Made by a program: the position numbers and the translations under genes. Below are positions 1 through 7,818 of a DNA stretch of 64,000 nt, piece after piece. Where the stretch lies: positions 1-64,000 of the IMG/VR virus record IMGVR_UViG_3300048592_001221; one strand, 5' to 3'. The DNA comes from a virus. The notes under the pieces were generated by a model. It was not told where the DNA came from and made no database searches. It saw nothing but the letters and a program-made list of their open reading frames with translations. Position 1 is the first letter of the stretch. Every line of letters starts with the position of its first letter.

Positions 1-348
1 CAGTTTCAGTATATGCCCAAGCTCAAGCAAAGAATGAAGTGGGATGCTATCGGCTACCGCTATCAACTGCAGCGAAACTTCATCATGTCAGAGCTTTTCT
101 TTGATATGAAACACGGTCTTATCCTTTTTCCGCGCTGGAAGGACTTTGAGCCGTTTGCAAAGGATATTCTTGGCATTTACGCCGAGTACAACGAATATCG
201 CCGCGAGATAAAATATGATCATAGACCCTCCGACCCCGACGATTATTTCCATTCGATGAACTATGCGAAACTCATGTCCGATATCATGACAGGAAAAAGC
301 CGCCGCTATACCCTCGACGCCGTGGCGCTCGACGGGCCGCAGGCTTAG
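1..348 (+). CDS. Probable large terminase subunit, C-terminal end (partial)
   Basis: The frame is open from base 1, so this is the 3' end of a gene that starts left of the window; 115 codons are visible. The residues resemble the end of a phage terminase nuclease domain: a block with ILFPRWKDFEPFAKDIL, then DHRPSDPDDYFHSMNYA, which recalls the terminal D-x-x-D-D-x-x-H-A motif that contributes a catalytic acid for DNA cutting during packaging. The ATPase part is not visible, so the call rests on the tail alone. It converges with the next gene, overlapping by four bases. A helicase or other RNase-H-fold nuclease is the main alternative. Confidence 0.55.
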   Translation, partial: QFQYMPKLKQRMKWDAIGYRYQLQRNFIMSELFFDMKHGLILFPRWKDFEPFAKDILGIYAEYNEYRREIKYDHRPSDPDDYFHSMNYAKLMSDIMTGKSRRYTLDAVALDGPQA

Positions 349-632
349 TTCTTCAGGTCCTCCTCGATAGGGTTTGTGAGCGCCGATAAAATTTCAAGCT
401 GCTGGGAGAGCTCCTTTACGAGGGCCTCCTTTTCCTTCGGCATGTTGAGGGCAACAATTGCCGAGACAATGAGGTCGTGGACGTAAAGGTTTCGGATGAT
501 GCTGAGATGCGCATCGGGATCCGGATCGAGGCGCATCTGAAAAAGACAGACGTCAAAGTTTTCAAGAAGCTGTTTGACGAACTGAGGCACCTCATAACCA
601 AACGGAACCGGCAGATCGTCGTGGTAACTCAT
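345..632 (-). CDS. Hypothetical protein, 95 aa
   Basis: I do not recognise the family. The start is supported by AAGGA eight bases before the ATG. The protein is acidic, with a conserved-looking P-x-G-Y-E-V-P opening and a helical C-terminal half (KEKEALVKELSQQLEILSAL). It is the only minus-strand gene in the first 18 kb and converges on the terminase-like gene, so it probably has its own promoter in the 633-810 gap shared with the divergent accessory operon. Confidence 0.6.
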   Translation of the reverse strand: MSYHDDLPVPFGYEVPQFVKQLLENFDVCLFQMRLDPDPDAHLSIIRNLYVHDLIVSAIVALNMPKEKEALVKELSQQLEILSALTNPIEEDLKN

Positions 633-652
633 GATTTTTTCCTTGAAAGATA

Positions 653-670
653 GGGCGTATTGCTACGCCC
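653..670. other. Short perfect hairpin in divergent intergenic region
   Basis: A 7-bp perfect stem GGGCGTA/TACGCCC with a four-base loop lies in the 178-bp gap between two divergently transcribed genes (start codons at 632 minus and 811 plus). No T-run follows on either strand, so it is more likely an operator or an mRNA leader element than a terminator. I see no other clear element in the gap; -10-like AT-rich stretches occur but none is convincing. Confidence 0.4.
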
Positions 671-810
671 CCAAGGTGTAGGGAAGGATTTACCTTTATT
701 TCATTTTAGATGACCCGTTTTGCCGCAGCAAGTTTCCGGCTGATTCCCACCGAAAAACCTGATAGGCATTATTTTCAAGTGTCTAAAAATCCAAAAATTC
801 GGAGGCCACC

Positions 811-1116
811 ATGCGCACGTTGGCGGATATTGCGCCTCAGCAATACTACCGGCATCACCAGGGCGAATATTACTGCGTCCGCGCGATTGCCCGGAGCGCC
901 GAGAGCGGCGAGCCTATCGTCGTTTACAGTAAGGCCATTTACCCGGAAGCGGTCTGGTATCACACCCCCGAGCAATTCCTGAAAGTCCTCCCGGACGGGA
1001 GGGAAAGATTTGCCCTCTGCGATGTGCTCGATGTCCTCAAGGACGTTGACCCGCGGGTTCTGGAGAAGATTTACTTTGTAAGTGCCAATGAGCTTGGCGA
1101 GAAAGGGAGACGGTGA
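811..1116 (+). CDS. DUF1653-like protein, 101 aa
   Basis: The N-terminal half follows the DUF1653 pattern: Y-x-H-x-x-G-x-Y-Y near residues 12-21, then A-R-S-A-E-S-G-E-P-I-V-V-Y-x-K and a P-E-x-F block where the family has its V-R-P-x-x-x-F segment. DUF1653 proteins are small beta-barrel-like proteins of unknown role, common in bacteria and phages; here a C-terminal helical stretch of about 35 residues follows. GGAGG lies eight bases before the ATG. It is the first gene of a long plus-strand operon and overlaps the next start by one base. Confidence 0.7.
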   Translation: MRTLADIAPQQYYRHHQGEYYCVRAIARSAESGEPIVVYSKAIYPEAVWYHTPEQFLKVLPDGRERFALCDVLDVLKDVDPRVLEKIYFVSANELGEKGRR

Positions 1117-1421
1117 TGGGCATGTACTTTGTTTGCAAAAAGTTTGCTGCCGACGGCAAGACCTTCTATGGGGATATGATTCCTGTAGAGGACACGCTTC
1201 ACTCGATTGATGACCTTGAAAGGGCGCAGCGCCTTGCTCTCAAAAAGTATCTCGACTCGGGCGGCAAGGACGAGTTTTTTGTCGTCGAAGGTCAGGTCGT
1301 CTTCAAACCCGCAATCATGAACGCCGTCGGAGGAAAACCTGTTGAACCAGAATCCCTCTCCTCAATCACGACAAGGAACAACCCAGCTCGGGGAGTCGAT
1401 GGCGCCTCTCGCTCTAAGTGA
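1116..1421 (+). CDS. Hypothetical protein, 101 aa
   Basis: Not recognised. It starts at ATG 1116, with AAAGGGAGA upstream; an in-frame ATG two codons later is also possible. The visible composition is F-V-C-K-K-F at the N-terminus and then mixed alpha/beta residues, with no membrane segment. The last 80 bases are overlapped by the next gene in another frame, so the final 26 residues here (serine, arginine and asparagine rich) may be only partly constrained. Confidence 0.6.
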   Translation: MGMYFVCKKFAADGKTFYGDMIPVEDTLHSIDDLERAQRLALKKYLDSGGKDEFFVVEGQVVFKPAIMNAVGGKPVEPESLSSITTRNNPARGVDGASRSK

Positions 1422-1689
1422 GCTCACGAGCCTCATCAACCGGGTTGAGGATAAGGCGCTCCGTATGAGCTTTCTCAAGTGGGCCTCGCGGCACATCGAG
1501 TCAGTTCACATAAAGATTCAGGCGCCGATCGAAAACGGGATCCTGCCCGTGCTGGAGGCCTGGGACGAGCGGGTCATCAAGGAGAATATCCTCAAGACTC
1601 TCTACGAAAAAATCGGCGTCGTCGAAACCAAATCGGAAGACGGAAGTCACCTTCAGCAGAGACTTGGCGTTGTAATTATCAAGGACTGA
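1342..1689 (+). CDS. Hypothetical helical protein, 115 aa, TTG start
   Basis: Not recognised. A TTG start is chosen because GGAGGA sits eight bases upstream; the next in-frame ATG (1399) has no comparable site. The first 20 residues are polar and probably disordered; residues 25-90 look alpha-helical (LSELTSLINRVEDKALRMSF, KENILKTLYEKIGVV). It overlaps the previous gene by 80 bases, a long overlap that suggests translational coupling, and is followed after one base by the next start. Confidence 0.6.
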   Translation: MNQNPSPQSRQGTTQLGESMAPLALSELTSLINRVEDKALRMSFLKWASRHIESVHIKIQAPIENGILPVLEAWDERVIKENILKTLYEKIGVVETKSEDGSHLQQRLGVVIIKD

Positions 1690-1690
1690 C

Positions 1691-1972
1691 ATGACAGACG
1701 AGAAAAAACCAAATCCCGCAATCATCCGGCCTATCCCGGGCCGATGCGGTCTTCACGGCAAGGTCCTCGACGTTCCGGTGAAACCGGAGAACTACAACCA
1801 TCACGTCTGGATCTGCATCGTCTGCGTGACGAAGGATTTTTATAACGAAGACATCACGGGAAAGATCCGAAAAGACTGGCCCACGGAATTTAGGCAGGGA
1901 ACGGAGGCACTCGCCGAGTTCCTGAAAAAGGAGAAGGGTGGCGTCAAAAGAAAAGGAGCCACTGGCGCATAA
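1691..1972 (+). CDS. Hypothetical protein with CxxC-type cysteines, 93 aa
   Basis: Not recognised. It contains C19 with a nearby H22 (GRCGLHGK) and a second cysteine pair in WICIVCV about 25 residues later, a spacing compatible with one zinc-binding knuckle. The C-terminus is strongly basic (KKEKGGVKRKG). It begins one base after the preceding stop, so it belongs to the same transcript. No transmembrane segment is visible. Confidence 0.6.
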   Translation: MTDEKKPNPAIIRPIPGRCGLHGKVLDVPVKPENYNHHVWICIVCVTKDFYNEDITGKIRKDWPTEFRQGTEALAEFLKKEKGGVKRKGATGA

Positions 1973-2061
1973 TGCCAGCGCATCCTGACCTCTAACCATA
2001 ACCACGTTTTCTTCAAAACGCTCTTGGGCGCGGCCTTGAGGGCATAGCAAAGAGGATCCAA

Positions 2062-2367
2062 ATGCAAAGAGACGCAGCCAACGAGAAGGAAGATCTCAAA
2101 AAAGAGTGGCAGATGATCGCGGGTGCTCTGCCGGGCATCAGCCTCACCCCAAGAACGCTCGTCTATATGGCGATCGGTTGGGCTCTCGTCGCCCTCTTTT
2201 TTGTTTGGATGCCCATCGTCTTTGCCTATGCTTTCGCCCTCGGCTTGTGGCATCTTGGGCGTTTGTTTATGGGTGCAGCACTCAGGGCGGCCGAGATTAT
2301 CCAGGGCCCGCTGCAAAAGCCCACGGAAAAAGGAACAGCTGACCATGGAGAGTCTCAAACTCCCTAG
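2062..2367 (+). CDS. Small inner-membrane protein, 101 aa
   Basis: A charged N-terminus of about 30 residues precedes a long hydrophobic stretch, residues 33-70, which can span the membrane twice (LVYMAIGWALVALFFVWMPI and FAYAFALGLWHLGRLFMGAA). The tail is polar. AGAGGA lies upstream of the ATG. The gene follows a 90-base spacer after the previous stop and is closed by a terminator at about 2399-2433. The role is unknown; small phage membrane proteins of this size can be holin-like or act in superinfection exclusion, but nothing here decides this. Confidence 0.6.
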   Translation: MQRDAANEKEDLKKEWQMIAGALPGISLTPRTLVYMAIGWALVALFFVWMPIVFAYAFALGLWHLGRLFMGAALRAAEIIQGPLQKPTEKGTADHGESQTP

Positions 2368-2398
2368 ATCCATAGATCACGTCTTCAAACGATTCCGG

Positions 2399-2433
2399 GG
2401 CCGTTCTCCTTTGCAGGGGAGCGGCTTTTTTTA
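2399..2433 (+). terminator. Intrinsic terminator directly upstream of next gene
   Basis: A GC-rich imperfect stem (GGCCG...TCTCC paired with GGGGAGCGGC) is followed by a run of seven T. It closes the 811-2367 gene group and ends only 18 bases before the next start codon at 2452. Confidence 0.7.
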
Positions 2434-2451
2434 TGCATGAAAGGAAAGCGC

Positions 2452-2703
2452 ATGACAGAACATCAGTCGAATGACCAGGTCAAAGAACAGAGCGTCAACG
2501 CCATAAAGGAGATATTGCAGGACGCCATCGACGACAAGCTCGATGCCATCGCAGTCACCGGGATCATGAAGGACGGCAGCACGCGTTTTGCCACAAGCAT
2601 CGGAACGTGTAGCAAGCTCCACGTTTTGGGCGCCATTGAGATCCTGAAGTCGCAGCTCGCCGCCAGAATCAAGCTGGGGAGCCCTGACGATGCCGATGCA
2701 TGA
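2452..2703 (+). CDS. Hypothetical protein, 83 aa
   Basis: Not recognised. The start at 2452 is preferred over the upstream in-frame ATG at 2437 because AAAGGA lies six bases before it. The N-terminus is a predicted helix rich in Q, K and D; the middle (AITGIMKDGSTRFATSIGTC-type) looks like two beta strands. The length and G-D/N-S turn pattern resemble many small phage proteins that have a strand pair flanked by helices. It overlaps the next gene by 14 bases. Confidence 0.65.
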   Translation: MTEHQSNDQVKEQSVNAIKEILQDAIDDKLDAIAVTGIMKDGSTRFATSIGTCSKLHVLGAIEILKSQLAARIKLGSPDDADA

Positions 2704-3049
2704 AATTCTTATCGACGACGAAGCCCTCCGCCTTCTTTTGCTCGCCAAGGACGATGCCGGCCTTGGGACGTTCAGCGAGGTCATCCGCTACCTTTATAGG
2801 CCGAGGCCGAAAAAGACCGAGCCCGATCCCGAAAAGGAGCGGATTGTGGTGGCCGAGCCCCTCTTCGGAAAAGGCCACCAGCATTCGGCCTGGGGCGCCG
2901 ACTGCCCGGTCTGCAAAAACTATTTTTTCGAGGACTGCGATACCATGCCCCTTCCCATCGAGGAACGGCCCTCCCGCTGTGACAGCTGCGAGCAGAAAAT
3001 CCGGCTTATCTATCCGTGGGAGCTGGAGGCGGGCATGCGAATCGGCTGA
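2690..3049 (+). CDS. Zinc-ribbon hypothetical protein, 119 aa
   Basis: The C-terminal half contains two CxxC knuckles, CPVC near residue 73 and CDSC near residue 97, separated by about 22 residues; this is the usual layout of a zinc ribbon. The N-terminal 40 residues contain a helix (DEALRLLLLAKDDAG) and the stretch TFSEVIRYLY, which recalls the helix of ribbon-helix-helix proteins, so a nucleic-acid-binding role is possible but unproven. It overlaps the preceding gene. Confidence 0.6.
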   Translation: MPMHEILIDDEALRLLLLAKDDAGLGTFSEVIRYLYRPRPKKTEPDPEKERIVVAEPLFGKGHQHSAWGADCPVCKNYFFEDCDTMPLPIEERPSRCDSCEQKIRLIYPWELEAGMRIG

Positions 3050-3140
3050 AAATTCTGGGAATAAGCTTTTTGGTGGAGTTTTTAGCGGACAGACACAAGG
3101 GGAAATCCGCGAAATGAATGGAAATAACGGAGAGAAGGTC

Positions 3141-4013
3141 ATGCGAGCATACGAAATGGACCGCTACCTGAGGGACAGGGGGTTCACATTTGAACGTGAA
3201 GGCGGAAAGCACAGGATATACCGCTACGGGAACAGGACTGTTTCGATTCCACGGGGAAAGAGCTTCAAGCACGGCACTGTTGCCATCGTCGAGAGATTTC
3301 TAAAGCAGATCGGCTCAAGTCAGTCGGGATCAGCCTCCGAGGCGATAAGCCTTCCTGCGGTGGGCGATGACCTCATGGTACCCGAATCCGCGTGCGAGCC
3401 TGCAGTCGTGGATGAGAATACCACGACTCTGCCGCCAGGGCTTTATGAGGTTTTCAAGGACTTTGTCCATTTTTGTGAAATCAATTCAGACAAGGCGGGC
3501 GAGTACGAGATCCGGGACATCCTTATGCACAACGGACACCAGCTGCCCGACTGGAACTCCCTTCTTCACATGGCGCAGAGAAACGAGGACGTCTCGGTGA
3601 TCTTCGATCTTCAGGACGCCCTGGAACTCATGAAGATCAAAAGCATTCAGCTTCAGACGATCTATAACGAGCTCGACCGCAAGACCGCCCCCGCAAACCC
3701 CGAGCCCTCGCGCGGAGAGAAACCGGGCGATACCCAGGCGGCACGTTTTGTGATTCGGACGCCCGAGCGAAGCCATCAGCCGAACGCCGAAAGGCCGAAG
3801 CCTGTGAGCACCGTCCCGCCCGCTGCGGCCCTGGCCGATGTGTCGAGGCCCGGCGCGACCTACCAGCTTCAGTCGCAGGAGATAAGGTATGCCCGGAGCC
3901 TCTCGCCAAAACAGCAGGCCTATCTTGAGATTATCCAGATCCTTGGGCGGCTCGATGCCGATGACGGCAGAGCAATCCTTCAACATGCCAACGGCTTTTT
4001 GGAAATGGGGTGA
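3141..4013 (+). CDS. HicA-like N-terminal domain with long C-terminal extension, 290 aa
   Basis: The N-terminal 60 residues follow the HicA/YcfA fold: a helix, then a G-G-K-H-R-I-Y strand carrying the histidine that is catalytic in HicA mRNA interferases, then T-V-S-I-P-R-G and H-G-T-V-A-I-V-E-R-F-L-K-Q-I-G. HicA toxins are about 60-80 residues; this protein continues for a further 220 residues with helical and proline-rich stretches, so it is a fusion or a repurposed RNA-binding domain. No HicB-like antitoxin gene is adjacent. The start ATG follows GAGAAGG; an alternative ATG at 3114 exists. Confidence 0.55.
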   Translation: MRAYEMDRYLRDRGFTFEREGGKHRIYRYGNRTVSIPRGKSFKHGTVAIVERFLKQIGSSQSGSASEAISLPAVGDDLMVPESACEPAVVDENTTTLPPGLYEVFKDFVHFCEINSDKAGEYEIRDILMHNGHQLPDWNSLLHMAQRNEDVSVIFDLQDALELMKIKSIQLQTIYNELDRKTAPANPEPSRGEKPGDTQAARFVIRTPERSHQPNAERPKPVSTVPPAAALADVSRPGATYQLQSQEIRYARSLSPKQQAYLEIIQILGRLDADDGRAILQHANGFLEMG

Positions 4014-4016
4014 GCA

Positions 4017-4382
4017 GTGGAGGAACACAAGTTTTCTCATATGGCGTTGTTCGACGGAAGCGCAATTGCTGATCTTGCGCTGCGCTCAATGCTTGGGGCG
4101 GCGGGGCTTTCCAAGGATAAGATTGATGAGCTGGCGGCGAGCTTTCATACCAGCGAGGCCGCACGGATCAAGATAGTGGAGATCATGGCGTCTTCCGATG
4201 TGCGCTCCGATAAATTCGCCCGAACTCTCGGCGGTTACCTCAGGGCGAGTTGCACGCAGTTTTTGCTATTCGCAGGGTTCTCGGAAGAGGCCGTGAAAAC
4301 AAACGTCAACTATATTCTTGGGGCAGCAAAGCAGCCTCACCAAATGATGAGATTCGGTTCCATGGATGATCCGGATGCGTAA
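4017..4382 (+). CDS. Hypothetical helical protein, 121 aa, GTG start
   Basis: Not recognised. The GTG start at 4017 is chosen because GGGGTG lies five bases upstream and it begins three bases after the preceding stop. The protein is almost entirely alpha-helical in appearance, alanine and leucine rich, with no membrane segment and only one cysteine. The acidic tail is M-D-D-P-D-A. Confidence 0.6.
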   Translation: MEEHKFSHMALFDGSAIADLALRSMLGAAGLSKDKIDELAASFHTSEAARIKIVEIMASSDVRSDKFARTLGGYLRASCTQFLLFAGFSEEAVKTNVNYILGAAKQPHQMMRFGSMDDPDA

Positions 4383-4403
4383 CCTACTCCTGGAGAAAGT
4401 GTG

Positions 4404-4616
4404 ATGAAAGAGAAAAAGACCGAGGTTGAACACGGGATGCTGCTCGACGGCAAGTCGGTTATGGATGATGCGCTGCCCGAGCTTCAGGACCTGAGAAAGC
4501 TGGTTCCGGAAAAACTTCACGAAGATCTTGATGAAGTTTTGGAACGCTTTCAGGAAACCCTCGCAGGCTGTGATGTTCAGGAAAGATACGAGGAGAAGCC
4601 GCGTGGACGTCCCTGA
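4404..4616 (+). CDS. Hypothetical acidic protein, 70 aa
   Basis: Not recognised. The ATG at 4404 follows GGAGAAAG. It has a helical, glutamate/leucine-rich centre (LPELQDLRKLVPEKLHEDLD) and a basic final stretch KPRGRP. It overlaps the next gene by 14 bases. Confidence 0.6.
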   Translation: MKEKKTEVEHGMLLDGKSVMDDALPELQDLRKLVPEKLHEDLDEVLERFQETLAGCDVQERYEEKPRGRP

Positions 4617-4971
4617 ATTGACAAAAGACGCGCTTTTGGATTTGAAGCGGCGCGGTGAAGCCACCATGAAAAAGTGGAGCCAGCCGCCGACAGCATGGCT
4701 CGCGGATCCCACCTGGGACGTGACCTACTGTGTTGAAAACTTCGTTCGTATGGCGGCTATCAGCCGCAAGGATCGCGCGGACTTCGGGCTCGGGAGTTTT
4801 CTCGAAGCCGCCCCCGATTTCATCGCGGTCTTCGGTGCGGTTCACCAAGTCGATATTGTCCAGTACCCCATGCGCGGGCCAACGATCATCCTGCAATTCA
4901 ACGATTTTTTGAAAACCCCTTTTTTCCCGCGCGACGTCCGGGATGGAGAGCCTGATGAACGAAGAGGCTGA
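4603..4971 (+). CDS. Hypothetical protein, 122 aa, GTG start
   Basis: Not recognised. GTG 4603 is selected because AGGAGAAG precedes it by about eight bases. The sequence is mixed alpha/beta with several aromatic residues (TAWLADPTWDVTYC) and a YPMRGPTIILQF strand near the C-terminus. The in-frame upstream region (from 4528) overlaps the coding frame of the preceding gene and lacks a ribosome site. Confidence 0.6.
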   Translation: MDVPELTKDALLDLKRRGEATMKKWSQPPTAWLADPTWDVTYCVENFVRMAAISRKDRADFGLGSFLEAAPDFIAVFGAVHQVDIVQYPMRGPTIILQFNDFLKTPFFPRDVRDGEPDERRG

Positions 4972-5368
4972 AGAGACTGAAGTTGCGATGGAAACCCGCC
5001 TTAAGCTGGAGACCGTCGAGACGGACGAATACGTGATGACAAAGTATTCAAATAAGCAGATCTACTGCGATCTAACCGAGGTGAGCCTCGCCGCCATGGG
5101 TTCAGGAGAAAAGCTTGCTCTCGGCCTTACGGTCCTGGCGGCCTCTGCAAGGGGCAATGGCTCAGCCGTCCATGTGTTTACTTATCCGGGATCGATCTAC
5201 GCCTACGCTGTGCCGCCCAGGGGGAAGCTCGTTCCGGCTCTCATAGAGAGCGAGAACGAGGCTCTGAGAAAGCTGGGGTGGAGGAAGGCCGAGGCCGATG
5301 ACGGCTGGTATCTGGCCACCGAGCGGGGTCGGATTGACTATGAACCTGACAAGGAAGGGGAGCCGTGA
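4955..5368 (+). CDS. Hypothetical protein, 137 aa
   Basis: Not recognised. The start at 4955 has GGAGAG five bases upstream, better than ATG 4943. A glutamate-rich N-terminus is followed by a mostly beta region (AVHVFTYPGSIYAYAVPPRG) and an acidic tail. It overlaps both neighbours, as expected for a coupled operon. Confidence 0.6.
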   Translation: MNEEAEETEVAMETRLKLETVETDEYVMTKYSNKQIYCDLTEVSLAAMGSGEKLALGLTVLAASARGNGSAVHVFTYPGSIYAYAVPPRGKLVPALIESENEALRKLGWRKAEADDGWYLATERGRIDYEPDKEGEP

Positions 5369-5580
5369 AACACAAACCTCGTCGCTGGATCGAACGCATG
5401 AAGTTAAAGTGCGCCGATACTTTTCATCAAGAGCGGCTTGACGAATTCGGGTTTGAAGCTTACGTCACGCAGGCGCTTTATTGGAAAAGAGCGCCGGACG
5501 AAGACGGCTACAGACTGGAGATGGACCGCTCACTTTTTGCTGCAGTGTGCAAGCTGCTTGCACGCGAAGCAAAAGTTTGA
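5365..5580 (+). CDS. Hypothetical basic protein, 71 aa, GTG start
   Basis: Not recognised. It begins with GTG overlapping the previous stop, with GGAAGGGG upstream. The N-terminus is basic (KHKPRRWIERMKLK) and the rest carries aromatic residues. It is the last gene before a terminator at 5587-5620. Confidence 0.6.
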   Translation: MKHKPRRWIERMKLKCADTFHQERLDEFGFEAYVTQALYWKRAPDEDGYRLEMDRSLFAAVCKLLAREAKV

Positions 5581-5586
5581 ATGTCT

Positions 5587-5620
5587 GCCCGGCGCCAGCT
5601 CTGGCTGGCACGGGCTTTTT
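5587..5620 (+). terminator. Intrinsic terminator directly upstream of 5634 gene
   Basis: The stem GCCCG/CGGGC has an inner GCCAGC/GCTGGC pairing and is followed by five T. The next Shine-Dalgarno GGAGA lies within ten bases of the T-run. Confidence 0.7.
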
Positions 5621-5633
5621 CTTTGGAGAAGCT

Positions 5634-6686
5634 ATGGAAAAAAGATTTCTGCACGAAGAACTGAGAAGACCGCAAAGTATGCTCTGGCGCATGCAGCGGG
5701 CTTTTTGCGATGTCTACAACAGCGCATCGGATTTGGGCGTGAGGGATAATGAAGGTAACGTCCTTCTGCAATATGACAGGGAAAGAGTGGAGCGAATCTT
5801 TCGAGCGCACAAGGTCGATGCGCCCGCGGACGCGATATGGAACATGGTCAAAGTGTTTTCTTCAGACCCCACGATGACCTACCTTGCCAACATCTCGAAC
5901 TTTTTGCTTGAAGGCGACGTTCAGAGCTACGTCTTCACAAAAGAGTTTTGGCCGGTTCTTCGCAAGACCAGCATCAAAAATATTTCCTGGGACGCGCTGC
6001 CCGAGTATTTTACAGCAACGATCCGCTGGCCCGAGCCTCTCCGGGACAGCGACGGTGATCAAATCGAACAAATAATGGTGGCCATCCGCCCTAAAGCTGC
6101 TCTTGAGGCTGTTCGCAAAACAGAGTTTAAAGCAGAAGACGGCGAAGGCTCACGGGTTCTTGTTGCCTGGTGGCTGTGCCGCACCGGGGCGGGCGGCTAT
6201 TTTTGCCAGATGATTCCCGATCGTACGGACCGAATCATTCCGGACAACTGGAGCCGGGTGATGAGGAGGAATAGTAGGCTGAGCCCCTGGTACTTTGAGA
6301 CGGCCGAGGAGTACGACAACGACTCTCATATCGTGGATCTCGTCAAATCTCTCATCTACGTGTCCAGCGGCGACCCTGACCTCAGGTCCGAGCGCAACCC
6401 GATCCAGTATAAAGACGGCAAAAGCAGTCAGCCTGTACGTAAGCACAGGGAGTTCAGTGAGGTCGAGTTTCATCGGGTTGGCTGGAACTGGAAAAAGATG
6501 ATGGAGCGCCGCGCCGCCGAATATTCAGAGGGCAGCTGGCCCGTGGAACCTTTCCCGCGCTACCAGCCTTACGGGCCGCGGGAAAACCCCAAGTACAAAT
6601 GGATCATCGTCGAGGGCCACGAGAGGTCGCGGCGCACGGAACTGTTGAACCGGAAAGGGGATTCTGAAAGTGCAGCACAGCAGTAA
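5634..6686 (+). CDS. Hypothetical protein, 350 aa
   Basis: Not recognised, but it is the largest gene of the first 14 kb. ATG 5634 is preceded by GGAGA. The N-terminal third is helical with many aromatic residues; residues 150-200 contain a beta-rich section (RVLVAWWLCRTGAGGYFCQM); the C-terminal end has W-x-x-E-P-F-P-R-Y-Q-P-Y-G followed by KYKWIIVEGHERS, reminiscent of the C-terminal R-W-x-P/Q-P-[IY] segment seen in several phage and plasmid proteins of unknown role. No membrane segment or nuclease motif is obvious. Confidence 0.65.
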   Translation: MEKRFLHEELRRPQSMLWRMQRAFCDVYNSASDLGVRDNEGNVLLQYDRERVERIFRAHKVDAPADAIWNMVKVFSSDPTMTYLANISNFLLEGDVQSYVFTKEFWPVLRKTSIKNISWDALPEYFTATIRWPEPLRDSDGDQIEQIMVAIRPKAALEAVRKTEFKAEDGEGSRVLVAWWLCRTGAGGYFCQMIPDRTDRIIPDNWSRVMRRNSRLSPWYFETAEEYDNDSHIVDLVKSLIYVSSGDPDLRSERNPIQYKDGKSSQPVRKHREFSEVEFHRVGWNWKKMMERRAAEYSEGSWPVEPFPRYQPYGPRENPKYKWIIVEGHERSRRTELLNRKGDSESAAQQ

Positions 6687-6725
6687 CCAAGGCACGGCTC
6701 AACTCACTGGAAGATGATCACAATT

Positions 6726-6763
6726 CCTGTCAGGTTGTCAGAAACCTTGGCAGGAGCCTTTTT
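6726..6763 (+). terminator. Probable intrinsic terminator after 5634-6686
   Basis: The stem CCTG-AGGTT pairs with AACCT-CAGG around a small internal loop and is followed by five T. The remainder of the 148-base gap up to 6834 holds an AT-rich segment but no promoter I can defend. Confidence 0.5.
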
Positions 6764-6834
6764 CAGATCGGGGGTTTTCCGTCCAATAAACACGTGTTTT
6801 TTGATCACAGCAACAAGCCAGAAGGTACCCATAT

Positions 6835-7098
6835 ATGGAAAAAGTTAAAGGTCTCTTTGAATCGGCCAAGGATTTCCGCAAAAACGTCATACCGCCGAAT
6901 GCTTCAGCCGTACAGGTTACGGAGATGGACAAGGCCTTCAAGGCTGGATGGGCCACAGCATTCTCCACTGTGACCGACGTCTGCGATGAATACGAGGAAC
7001 AGGATGCGTTTAGAATTCTCACCTCGTTCAAAGACGAAATCGAGAAGCATATTCAGGATATGAATGAGGAGGCTATTCGGCGAATGAAGGGGATGTAG
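6835..7098 (+). CDS. Hypothetical helical protein, 87 aa
   Basis: Not recognised. Nearly all helical, with K/E-rich heptad-like stretches at both ends (MEKVKGLFESAKDFRKN; KDEIEKHIQDMNEEAIRRM). The start follows GAAGG. No cysteine pairs and no membrane segment. Confidence 0.6.
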   Translation: MEKVKGLFESAKDFRKNVIPPNASAVQVTEMDKAFKAGWATAFSTVTDVCDEYEEQDAFRILTSFKDEIEKHIQDMNEEAIRRMKGM

Positions 7099-7146
7099 AA
7101 ATAAAAAACAGAAAAACTGCTCTTTTTGATGACGGAAGGGACGTAC

Positions 7147-7404
7147 ATGGATCAAAGGCTTTACAGCGTTGTGGATACGAGAGACGGAAATCGGATCATT
7201 ATGGCAAACCTTTTGGGGCTGCAGTCCTCAACGCTCTGTTTGGAGCTAAACGATCTCGATGGAATGAATGGTCGATATAGAATCGAACCCGCATCCATTG
7301 TGGATAACTGGGAGGACTTCTGCGCGCTGGTGGAAGCGCACCACAAGAATCATGTGTATCCGCGCGACTACTACGCGGACGATGAAGAAAGAGCGCGCAG
7401 CTAA
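7147..7404 (+). CDS. Hypothetical protein, 85 aa
   Basis: Not recognised. The start at 7147 is chosen over 7126 because GAAGGGA precedes it. The first 45 residues look like a small beta barrel (LYSVVDTRDGNRIIMANLLG), followed by a helix. The C-terminus is tyrosine and acid rich. Confidence 0.6.
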   Translation: MDQRLYSVVDTRDGNRIIMANLLGLQSSTLCLELNDLDGMNGRYRIEPASIVDNWEDFCALVEAHHKNHVYPRDYYADDEERARS

Positions 7405-7442
7405 CTTTTTTGATCAAAAAGGAACTAACCAAGGAGACGTGC

Positions 7443-7811
7443 ATGGAATTTAGAGATTTGACGAAAGAAGAGAAAGACTTTCTTAAAACCTACACCGACA
7501 AAGTGGTTAACTTGGATGAGTCACGGCGAGCCGTTGAGCTTATCCGGGAGGCTAATATAGAAAGTCTTTTTGATGTCGTCGTATACGGAGAGGGTACAGA
7601 TATCTGCGCAACGATTGCCAGCTACCTCAACGACAATGCCGATCAGCTGGGCTTTACAGAAAGCTGCGCTGTTGAGAAGATGGCGCGCGTGAAAAGATCA
7701 CCCTGGGCTCTCAATCAGTTCCGATTTACCCCTGAGGAACAAAAGTGGGTCGTGGAAACGCAGACCAAACTTCTGACGGGCATCATGATATCTTTTCTGC
7801 AGCAACCGTAA
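7443..7811 (+). CDS. Hypothetical protein, 122 aa
   Basis: Not recognised. AAGGAGA lies immediately upstream of ATG 7443. Helical throughout, acidic N-terminus (DLTKEEKDFLKTYTD). The gene ends just before a terminator hairpin at 7819. Confidence 0.6.
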   Translation: MEFRDLTKEEKDFLKTYTDKVVNLDESRRAVELIREANIESLFDVVVYGEGTDICATIASYLNDNADQLGFTESCAVEKMARVKRSPWALNQFRFTPEEQKWVVETQTKLLTGIMISFLQQP

Positions 7812-7818
7812 CTATCAG

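Noticed and set aside
2700-3140. A long N-terminal extension of the HicA-like frame back to 2700
   Set aside because: It overlaps the well-supported zinc-ribbon gene 2690-3049 in another frame; the HicA fold begins exactly after ATG 3141, which has a ribosome site.
4528-4602. M-M-K-F-W-N-A-F-R-K-P-S-Q-A, similar to the shared targeting peptide
   Set aside because: It is in the upstream extension of the 4603 frame, overlaps the real coding frame of 4404-4616, lacks a ribosome site and lacks the central glycine; chance similarity.
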